Shown one piece after another: positions 1 through 5,668 of a stretch of 5,668 bases of DNA. How positions within the stretch are numbered: position 1 is the stretch's first letter; every line of letters begins with the position of its first letter. A program made the position numbers and the translations under genes. Below the pieces are notes generated by a model. That model saw only the letters and a program-made list of their open reading frames with translations, did no database searches and had not been told where the DNA came from. Origin of the DNA: Bacteroidales bacterium (GTDB lineage Bacteria > Bacteroidota > Bacteroidia > Bacteroidales > Muribaculaceae); contig SFEA01000066.1 in NCBI GenBank assembly GCA_004557385.1, positions 1-5,668 of the forward strand, read 5' to 3'.

Positions 1-13
1 AAATTTAATTATG

Positions 14-45
14 TTTGCTTTTTTGGGAAAATAATCATATTTTTG
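14..45 (+). promoter_or_regulatory. Bacteroides-type promoter for the modular surface protein gene
   Basis: TTTG at 14-17 is followed, after a 20-base spacer, by TATTTTTG at 38-45. This matches the primary sigma factor consensus of Bacteroidetes (-33 TTTG, 19-21 bases, -7 TAnnTTTG). Transcription would begin near base 50, giving a leader of about 50 bases before the ATG at 101. The leader is AT-rich and has no Shine-Dalgarno sequence, which is usual in this phylum. No operator or riboswitch-like fold was seen. The start site is predicted from the motif, not measured. Confidence 0.7.
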
Positions 46-100
46 TAAGCATAACCATTGAATAACTTAATATACCACCATAATTTTAACATTTTTGCTT

Positions 101-3100
101 ATGAAAACAATTACAAGATTTTTGCGAACAGCGGCTATCGCTTCATCGGTGATGGTGAGCATGAATGCCTGGTCGCAAAGTGGGCAGCCCCACAGTGTGA
201 AGGCGAGTGCTATCTTCGATCAAGTGACTGTGCAATGGAATGCGCCCGCGTCGGACATTGAGTTGAAATGGCACGACGACAAGTCCTACAACGGTATGGA
301 CGGTTTGAGGAACGACCCACAAGGCACAAGCGTGATTTATGCTGCCAGCAAATTCTTGCCATCGGAACTTGCGGCAGTGGCTGGCGAAAAAATTGACGCC
401 ATCGCCTATTTCCAATATCGCAACGTGACAAACGTGCGTGTGATGATTTACGAGAATGGCAAAGTGGTTCGCGACCAACCTGTGGATGTGAGTGGCTTCT
501 CGAAAAACAGTTGGAAAAAAGTGACACTCAACGACCCTTATACTATCACAGGCAACGCAGAACTGATGTTTGTGGTGCGTTTTGAGCATGGCTACAACAT
601 GAATTTCGTGGCCAATACCAGTAGATATACCCATCCAGGCAAAGGTAACTGGGTGTCGTACGACGGCAAAAACTTCACAGCCACTGGTAATGGCGACTTC
701 CTGATTACTGCATTTATCAAAAATTCGGCGACGGCAGAACCCACTGGCTACAACGTGTTCCGAAATGCAGAGCAGGTGAATACTGATTTAATCACCACCA
801 CCTCGTCGGTGCTTGAAGGCGAACCTGAAGGCGCAAACTCTTATCGTGTGGATGCTGTATATGCAGATGGCGTAAAGCAGTCCTACGCTGTAAAAGCCAC
901 GGTGGTGAAAGCCTCAAATATGCTTGCTCCTGCTGCCACATTCGCTGGCACGGCTACAGAACTGAATGGCGAATTGGTATGGCAAGCTCCACTCAAGGGT
1001 GGCAACGAACTTACTTGGAGTAACAAGAATTTTGCGACAAGAATTGGTGGAACATCTTCTTCTGCTCCAAAGGTGTGGGTAAAGCAAGAATTTGATGCTT
1101 CCGACCTCCTTTCTTTCCAACATTACAAGATTAATGCAATCAATGCTTTTGTGGCAGAGGCAATTACAGGTGCCACTGTGTTTGTTCTGAAAGACGGTGT
1201 GATTGATTATTCCGAAGTTGTGGAATCGGTGGAAGGTGTAGGCGGCAATAAATGGTCGAAATTCACACTCTCCACTCCTTACGAATTGGCTACTGGTCAT
1301 GAATACGCATTCGGTGTGTATTTCACCCATGCTTCAGGCGGTCACCCCATCGGAGTTGACAATTCTGAAGTGGTGGATGTGAAGGGCAACAGCTTCTCGG
1401 TTACTTCTCCAAGTTCAAAGGGGTTCAACCAGTCGAAGCCAACATGGAAAACCCTTTCAAGCGGTAAAATTGCGGGCAACTTCATGCTCACAGCCGATGT
1501 TGAGGCTATTGGTGAAGCTGCTCCTGTGGTGGAACCTAAGGGCTACGACCTTTATCGTGATGGCGAAAAAGTGGCAAGCGACCTCACTACCACTTCGTTC
1601 AGCGACGCAGTTCAGCAACCTGGCACATACAACTATACTTTGGTTACCAAATACGAAGGTAAGCAATCGCCAGCCCTCACCACAAGCGTGAAATACACGA
1701 TGCCTGCTATCTATTCGGCTCCTGTTATCACCGACAACTCTTTCAACAAAGAAACAGGTGAATTTAATCTTGCTTGGAGTCCTGAAGCAGCAGAACTCAA
1801 GCACTACGACACCCCTACTTACACTGCAGGATTTAACGAGGAAATGGCTCTCGTTTATGGTGCGAAGTTCACTAAGGAAGAACTCGCTGATTACAAGGGT
1901 TACGAAATCAAGTCAATCAAGTTTGGCATTGGTGCAGCTCTCGAATCCTTCAAGATTGAAATCATCAACGGCAAGGGTGAGCGTTTAGCTTCTGAGGAAA
2001 TCAGTGGTAGCGATGTGCAACCTGTCACCTTCTACAGCCTCACGCTCTCCAACCCAGTGGCAATTACTGGTGAAGACGACCTGTATCTCGCTTACAATGC
2101 CACTCTCCCAGCAAAGGTTTCGGCAATGATTCTTGATAAGGGTCCAGCTGTTGATGGCGGTGCGATGGTAAGCCTCTCAAATGGCGCAAACTGGTTGAAG
2201 CTTGGCACTATCGCTACAGATTATGCGGCATACAACATTGTGATTGGCGCAACTGCCCTTCCAAAAAATGAAACCGCAAATGCAAAGAGCATCAATATTG
2301 GCACCAGCATCAACATGAACGATGCAGAGGTTATCACAATCGATGCAAATGACTTAAAGGTTGGTTTCGGTGTAGAGGCAACAGCACAAACCGCTACAGC
2401 AAAGAAGGTGGCAAAGAAGGAATCTACTCGTCCGAAGGCAGTGGGCTACAAGGTGTATTGCAATGGCGAAGTGAAGGCTCAACAATCTGAACGCACCTAT
2501 AAAGAAGTGCTGAAAACCAACGGTGAATTCGACTATTTTGTTACAAGTGTGTTTGAAAATGGTTGGGAATCTCCTGCAAGTAAAGTTGTAGTAGTTGACA
2601 ATCCTATCGTTCAAGCCTCGCCTGCTCCATATTCATTGAAGGGCAACTTGGGCGACAACGGCACCCTTAAACTCTCTTGGAAGGCATCTAACGAAGCATC
2701 GGTGCTTACTTATATGAACGCCACCGATGCCGACATGGCACTCGGTTTAACAGGCTCTGGCACTCGTGAGGCTTACGCAGCCGTTCGCTTCCCTCTTGAC
2801 AGTTTAACAGCCTATGCAGGAAAGAAAATCACTTACATTTCTTTCAAACTTGCAAGCGTTGACCTCAAAACCGCCAATGTGTTTGTGATGATTGGTGAAG
2901 GTCAGGATATCGTATTTGAGCAACCTGTCGATGTGGCATCGCTCAAAATAGGCTGGAACGTGATTCGTCTCAACAAGCCATTTGAAATTACTGGCGACAC
3001 GTCTGTCGGTTTTGGTTATCATGTGACTTACGCTAATGGTGTGAAGCCTCACATTCTTGATGCAGGTCCTGCAACAGCACCTGGATTGAGCGATCAGATT

Positions 3101-3580
3101 TCTTCATCGGCAAGCGATGGCAGTTGGCAATCACTCAAGAACAAGTTTAAACAAGACTACAACTGGCGTATTACTGCCACTATTGCTGATGCTGATACTG
3201 TTATTGCCTCAAAGAAAGCGGTTCGTGTGAAGGATGCTGGCGAAGAAGCATACAATGTGTATCGCGACGATAAGTTGATAGCATCCAACGTTTCAACTAC
3301 AAACTTTGATGTGGAGAATGCCATTAACGGCACTTACACCGTTACAGCTGTGGCTGGTGGTGAAGAATCTGCAAAGTCAAATGCTGTGGTCTTTGAAGCA
3401 GGCTTGAAGTTGGGCGACTTGAACGCTGACGGTAATATCGATGCTTCTGATGTTACAGCTCTTATCAACAAGGTGCTGGGAGTAACAGAGATTGCAGATG
3501 ACATTTGCGACATCAATGGTGATGGAATTGTAAACGTAAGCGATGTTACCGCTCTCATCAATATCATTTTAGCGAAGTGA
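101..3580 (+). CDS. Exported four-module split-FN3 protein with C-terminal dockerin-like domain
   Basis: This encodes an 1159-residue protein that is probably exported and acts at or outside the cell surface; I recognise no enzyme domain. I chose the ATG at 101 because it directly begins a signal peptide: basic start (MKTITRFLR), hydrophobic stretch at about 10-21, likely cleavage after A23 or S25. A TTG six bases upstream adds nothing. There is no lipobox cysteine. Four divergent modules follow, at about 30-272, 273-534, 535-833 and 834-1099. Each has an early Trp strand (W46, W294, W559, W860), a beta-rich insert, then a Y-x-V-Y-R-D-G-like strand (from Y217, Y482, Y783, Y1051) and an FN3-like end. 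Residues 1105-1159 are two dockerin type I calcium loops. Only two cysteines are present, C787 and C1136. The gene is monocistronic, with its own promoter and terminator. The role is inferred: adhesin or carbohydrate/protein binding. A type IX secretion C-terminal domain was not recognised. Confidence is high for the gene, low for function. Confidence 0.93.
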   Translation: MKTITRFLRTAAIASSVMVSMNAWSQSGQPHSVKASAIFDQVTVQWNAPASDIELKWHDDKSYNGMDGLRNDPQGTSVIYAASKFLPSELAAVAGEKIDAIAYFQYRNVTNVRVMIYENGKVVRDQPVDVSGFSKNSWKKVTLNDPYTITGNAELMFVVRFEHGYNMNFVANTSRYTHPGKGNWVSYDGKNFTATGNGDFLITAFIKNSATAEPTGYNVFRNAEQVNTDLITTTSSVLEGEPEGANSYRVDAVYADGVKQSYAVKATVVKASNMLAPAATFAGTATELNGELVWQAPLKGGNELTWSNKNFATRIGGTSSSAPKVWVKQEFDASDLLSFQHYKINAINAFVAEAITGATVFVLKDGVIDYSEVVESVEGVGGNKWSKFTLSTPYELATGHEYAFGVYFTHASGGHPIGVDNSEVVDVKGNSFSVTSPSSKGFNQSKPTWKTLSSGKIAGNFMLTADVEAIGEAAPVVEPKGYDLYRDGEKVASDLTTTSFSDAVQQPGTYNYTLVTKYEGKQSPALTTSVKYTMPAIYSAPVITDNSFNKETGEFNLAWSPEAAELKHYDTPTYTAGFNEEMALVYGAKFTKEELADYKGYEIKSIKFGIGAALESFKIEIINGKGERLASEEISGSDVQPVTFYSLTLSNPVAITGEDDLYLAYNATLPAKVSAMILDKGPAVDGGAMVSLSNGANWLKLGTIATDYAAYNIVIGATALPKNETANAKSINIGTSINMNDAEVITIDANDLKVGFGVEATAQTATAKKVAKKESTRPKAVGYKVYCNGEVKAQQSERTYKEVLKTNGEFDYFVTSVFENGWESPASKVVVVDNPIVQASPAPYSLKGNLGDNGTLKLSWKASNEASVLTYMNATDADMALGLTGSGTREAYAAVRFPLDSLTAYAGKKITYISFKLASVDLKTANVFVMIGEGQDIVFEQPVDVASLKIGWNVIRLNKPFEITGDTSVGFGYHVTYANGVKPHILDAGPATAPGLSDQISSSASDGSWQSLKNKFKQDYNWRITATIADADTVIASKKAVRVKDAGEEAYNVYRDDKLIASNVSTTNFDVENAINGTYTVTAVAGGEESAKSNAVVFEAGLKLGDLNADGNIDASDVTALINKVLGVTEIADDICDINGDGIVNVSDVTALINIILAK
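188..3397 (+). repeat. Four divergent tandem protein modules (split FN3 with inserted beta domain)
   Basis: The coding sequence holds four modules at about 188-916, 917-1702, 1703-2599 and 2600-3397. They are recognisable in protein but too diverged to be obvious DNA repeats. Shared landmarks, in order, are: W-x-A-P or W-S-P; a strand like YAAxKF or YAAVRF (near residues 80, 327, 586 and 892); a helix-like L-x-x-Y-x-G segment and an I-x-x-I-x-F strand; the pattern QPVDV...W..V.L..P..ITG (clearest in modules 1 and 4); in modules 3 and 4 also D-x-G-P-A; a closing YN-x-x-I-x-A-like strand; then YxVYRDG and a final FN3-like strand pair. The Trp-to-Tyr spacing is 171, 188, 224 and 191 residues. 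Module 3 is the longest and has YCNG in place of YRDG. Similarity was judged by eye, and module borders are accurate to about ten residues. Confidence 0.75.
3413..3577 (+). other. Dockerin type I-like domain, C-terminus of the surface protein
   Basis: Residues 1105-1159 hold two copies of the D-x-N-x-D-G-x-x-x-x-x-D calcium loop, each followed by a helix reading SDVTALIN. Loop 1 runs D1106, N1108, D1110, G1111 to D1117; loop 2 runs D1137, N1139, D1141, G1142 to D1148. The two halves also match at DNA level around the VTALIN helix, consistent with an internal duplication. In clostridial cellulosomes such domains dock onto cohesins. In Bacteroidetes they commonly sit alone at the C-terminus of exported proteins and the partner is usually unknown. 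The domain reaches the last residue, so nothing follows it for anchoring. Confidence 0.85.
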
Positions 3581-3601
3581 TATGAGTCACCTTTAGTATA
3601 T

Positions 3602-3638
3602 AAAAGCTGAAGCCCCACATAGGGTTTCAGCTTTTTTT
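3602..3638 (+). terminator. Intrinsic terminator between convergent genes
   Basis: An inverted repeat pairs 3602-3615 with 3622-3635 around the six-base loop CACATA. The stem is up to 14 pairs, with one G-U wobble (3612 with 3625), and runs into seven T residues at 3632-3638. It starts 21 bases after the TGA of the surface protein gene, so it should end that transcript. It could also serve rlhA from the other side, because the complementary strand ends its stem in TTTTATAT. In that direction the wobble becomes a C-A mismatch and the T run is shorter, so termination should be weaker. Confidence 0.88.
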
Positions 3639-3656
3639 GTGCCATTGGTTAGTGGC

Positions 3657-5498
3657 TTATTTCTTGATGGTGATGTGCATTTCGCATTTTGCGCAGTCGC
3701 AATGCACTTCTAAAAGGCGGTCGCCTGTACGCAGGAAGAGTTTGTCGGGCAGTTGTTTGCCGCCTTTCTGCTTTTTGCATGCGCCGAGTTCGCGACGAAT
3801 GCAGTATCGGGTGTGCATTACAGTGGGTGTGCCGTCGGGCATTTCACATTCAAGGGCTGGCTCGATAGATTCTGCACCGTGCGCCTCATACACTTGGCGT
3901 GAGAGATGGTTAGCCACGTTGTCGGCGTAAGTCAAATTCTTTGCAAAGCATGGCGCATCGGCTTGCTCAGGCAAACGAAGCGGACGCTTGAATGTGATTC
4001 GCTGCGCACGGTCGAGCGCAATCACTGCGTCGCGTCTGAGTTGCGCCAACACCGAAGATGGAATGAATTTATCGCCCATCACCTGTGCGTTTGCAAGCTG
4101 GTAGATGGTGCCGCCTAATTTACCGATGGCTTGTGTTTGGCGTGGACCTTGGTCGCTTTTTGCAGCGTCCAACTCTGGGCAGTCCACCGATTTCACGATG
4201 CGGTTGCCTCGCTCGTCGGAAAGTTGGAGATTGAGCGAACCATTTGCCCACCATAGTTGTGCGTTGATAGCCACTTTGCGTTCGGCTGATTGTCCACTGA
4301 GCGCATCGTCAAAAGCCTTGTCGTAGGTGCGAAACACAGGAGTGCCAGCTGCGATTGAGATGGGCTTTGTCAGAATCAAATCAGCACCGTCCACCCTATT
4401 CACACGGAATCCCATATATTCGCCTTGCTGGTTGAAATAACTCAGCCCATCGCCGTTTGCTATTGAAGTAGATGTTGCGATTCTGTTTGTTTTACCTTTG
4501 GCGTACAATACTTTACCAATAGGCTCGCCAAGTGATTTCGGAGTATTGAGCGAAGCCATTGTCTTGCCATTTTCGGGGTGACGTTCTGTAAGGAAATACG
4601 AAGTGAAAGAGCGGTTGAAACTTTTGGAAAGCGCTGGTTCAAACGAGAGTTTCGACACGCCGAACGATGCTCTCACATATTTATCGGCGTGCTTCGCTAT
4701 CACACGGTCGAGAGCCTTGCGGTAGTATGAAACCACATTTTTCACATATCCGCTGTCTTTCAGTCGGCCTTCAATCTTTAGCGACGAAACACCGGCTTCA
4801 AGCATCGCTTCCAAGTTTTCGCTTGCGTTGTAATCTCGCAGCGAAAGAAGGTGCTTGTTCTTTTCCAGCACATTACCGTCGGCATCGAGCAAATCAAACG
4901 GCAAGCGGCAAATTTGGGCGCACTCTCCCCTATTCGCACTTCTGCCTTTCAGGCACTGGCTCACTTGGCATCGCCCGCTATAGCTTACGCACAAAGCCCC
5001 ATGCACAAACGCCTCAAGTGGGGTGTTGGGCACAGTTGTGTGAATGGCATTGATTTCGCTTAGTGTGAGTTCCCTTGCCATCACCAGTTGTGAGAATCCC
5101 ATGTTTTCAAGGAACTTCGCTTTTTCTGGCGTGCGCAGGTCGCACTGGGTGCTTGCATGGAGCGCAATGGGTGGAATGTTCATGCGCAGAATGCCCAAAT
5201 CCTGAATGATCAGGGCATCGACACCAGCCTCGTACAGCTCGTGAATCAAGCGTTCCACACAGTGGATTTCGTCGTCGTAGACGAGCGTGTTGACCGTCAC
5301 GTAAACGCGTGCGCCATATTGATGCGCAAACTCTGCCACACGGGCAATGTCGGCGGTGGAATTACCAGCCGCCGCACGAGCGCCGTGGCTTTTTGCTCCC
5401 ATATACACGGCGTCTGCTCCGTGCAATATGGCATCAATGGCAACGCTTGCATCGCGAGCCGGTGCAAGCAATTCGATTACTCTTCGTTTATCTTTCAT
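3657..5498 (-). CDS. rlhA: U32-family 23S rRNA C2501 hydroxylation protein RlhA
   Basis: This 613-residue cytoplasmic protein closely resembles E. coli RlhA (YdcP, about 650 residues) along its whole length. RlhA is required to make 5-hydroxycytidine at position 2501 of 23S rRNA, near the peptidyl transferase centre, in a process linked to prephenate and iron. Shared stretches include ELLAPARDA (9-17), HGADAVYMG (26-34), HASTQCDLRTPEKAKFL (114-130), HGALCVSYSGRC (166-177), GRSANRGEC (185-193), SLKIEGRLKD (239-248), ANGDGL (347-352) and CEMHI (605-609). Conserved cysteines C170, C177, C193 and C197 fit the iron-sulfur cluster site of U32 proteins. A second group, C566, C574, C602 and C605, matches the RlhA C-terminal extension, which the shorter tRNA-modifying TrhP (YegQ) lacks. 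The start at 5498 aligns with the E. coli N-terminus. There is no signal peptide, so an automatic label of 'peptidase' or 'collagenase' would mislead. It stands alone, convergent with the surface protein gene. The match is from memory of the E. coli sequence, not a computed alignment. Confidence 0.92.
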   Translation of the reverse strand: MKDKRRVIELLAPARDASVAIDAILHGADAVYMGAKSHGARAAAGNSTADIARVAEFAHQYGARVYVTVNTLVYDDEIHCVERLIHELYEAGVDALIIQDLGILRMNIPPIALHASTQCDLRTPEKAKFLENMGFSQLVMARELTLSEINAIHTTVPNTPLEAFVHGALCVSYSGRCQVSQCLKGRSANRGECAQICRLPFDLLDADGNVLEKNKHLLSLRDYNASENLEAMLEAGVSSLKIEGRLKDSGYVKNVVSYYRKALDRVIAKHADKYVRASFGVSKLSFEPALSKSFNRSFTSYFLTERHPENGKTMASLNTPKSLGEPIGKVLYAKGKTNRIATSTSIANGDGLSYFNQQGEYMGFRVNRVDGADLILTKPISIAAGTPVFRTYDKAFDDALSGQSAERKVAINAQLWWANGSLNLQLSDERGNRIVKSVDCPELDAAKSDQGPRQTQAIGKLGGTIYQLANAQVMGDKFIPSSVLAQLRRDAVIALDRAQRITFKRPLRLPEQADAPCFAKNLTYADNVANHLSRQVYEAHGAESIEPALECEMPDGTPTVMHTRYCIRRELGACKKQKGGKQLPDKLFLRTGDRLLEVHCDCAKCEMHITIKK

Positions 5499-5506
5499 AT
5501 TCAGTG

Positions 5507-5514
5507 CAAATTTA
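5507..5514 (-). promoter_or_regulatory. Putative -7 box of the rlhA promoter
   Basis: On the minus strand this reads TAAATTTG, an exact fit to TAnnTTTG, and its last base lies eight bases before the rlhA ATG. If used, the transcript would have a leader of only a few bases. No TTG or TTTG is found at the expected 19-21 base distance upstream, so support rests on one box. No Shine-Dalgarno sequence precedes the ATG. Confidence 0.45.
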
Positions 5515-5597
5515 CGAAAAAAGGCTGTATTTTCGGGGATTTAAGCATAGTTAGCAACTTTTACTATCAATTTTAGCAGTTTTTTAAGTTTTTGCGC

Positions 5598-5627
5598 TTG
5601 TTTTCTTGTAAATAATGAGTAATTTTG
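5598..5627 (+). promoter_or_regulatory. Bacteroides-type promoter pointing out of the window
   Basis: TTG at 5598-5600 and TAATTTTG at 5620-5627 are separated by 19 bases, fitting the -33 and -7 elements of the Bacteroidetes consensus. Transcription would start near base 5632 and run rightwards, about 30 bases before the first ATG at 5662. With the rlhA promoter-like box on the other strand, this makes bases 5499-5661 a divergent intergenic region. Nothing else was recognised in that stretch. Confidence 0.6.
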
Positions 5628-5661
5628 CAGTTTAGAACAAAAACGCTTTTAAATATAGCCA

Positions 5662-5668
5662 ATGACTG
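5662..5668 (+). CDS. Possible start of the next gene, cut by the window edge
   Basis: An ATG at 5662 lies a plausible distance (about 30 bases) after the predicted start of transcription from the promoter at 5598-5627. Only two codons and one base (Met-Thr) are in the window, so neither the frame nor the product can be judged. The call rests on the promoter alone. Confidence 0.3.

Noticed and set aside
95..100. TTG at 95 as the start of the surface protein
   Set aside because: The ATG at 101 starts a normal signal peptide, and the TTG only adds Met-Leu.
143..634. A 163-codon minus-strand open frame opposite the surface protein gene
   Set aside because: It lies wholly within a clearly coding plus-strand gene with a domain pattern; its protein is rich in His and Cys without any motif, as expected for an antisense shadow.
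3398..3577. A type IX secretion C-terminal sorting domain
   Set aside because: The C-terminus is fully taken up by two calcium-loop repeats, and no sorting-domain motif follows.
3657..5498. A secreted collagenase or peptidase reading of the U32 protein
   Set aside because: There is no signal peptide, and the full-length match including the C-terminal extension is to the rRNA-modifying RlhA rather than to a protease.
5157..5576. A 139-codon plus-strand open frame opposite the start of rlhA
   Set aside because: It covers the conserved N-terminal part of RlhA on the other strand and has no recognisable motif or promoter.
1..5668. CRISPR array, insertion sequence, tRNA or rRNA gene
   Set aside because: No regularly spaced identical DNA repeats, no terminal inverted repeats or transposase, and no RNA-gene signature were seen; the repeats in the large gene are protein-level modules.

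Overview
The window looks like a chromosomal piece of a Bacteroidales bacterium, most likely Prevotella or a close relative. Three things point that way: AT-rich intergenic DNA with promoters of the Bacteroides type (TTTG, about 20 bases, TAnnTTTG), start codons with no Shine-Dalgarno sequence, and a large exported modular protein ending in a dockerin-like domain. This assignment is an inference from style; no taxonomic marker gene is present.

Layout: bases 1-100 hold a clear promoter and an AT-rich leader. Bases 101-3580 (+) encode an 1159-residue exported protein. It has a signal peptide, four divergent copies of a module of roughly 245-300 residues, and a C-terminal pair of calcium-loop (dockerin type I) repeats. 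In each module a fibronectin-III-like domain appears to be split, with a separate beta-rich domain inserted between its W-x-A-P-like strand and its Y-x-V-Y-R-D-G-like strand. No catalytic domain is recognisable, so it is probably a surface adhesin or binding protein. Bases 3602-3638 form a strong intrinsic terminator in the short gap between two convergent genes. Bases 3657-5498 (-) encode a 613-residue U32-family protein that closely resembles E. coli RlhA (YdcP), the 23S rRNA C2501 hydroxylation enzyme. Bases 5499-5668 are a divergent intergenic region, with a promoter-like box almost touching the rlhA start and a well-formed rightward promoter for a gene that begins at the window edge.

The two complete genes face each other, share only the terminator region, and have unrelated jobs (cell-surface binding versus ribosome modification). 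They do not form an operon or a joint system. I found no mobile element, CRISPR array, tRNA or rRNA. The most interesting item is the split-FN3, inserted-domain architecture joined to an orphan dockerin; I do not see convincing evidence of a wholly new system here.
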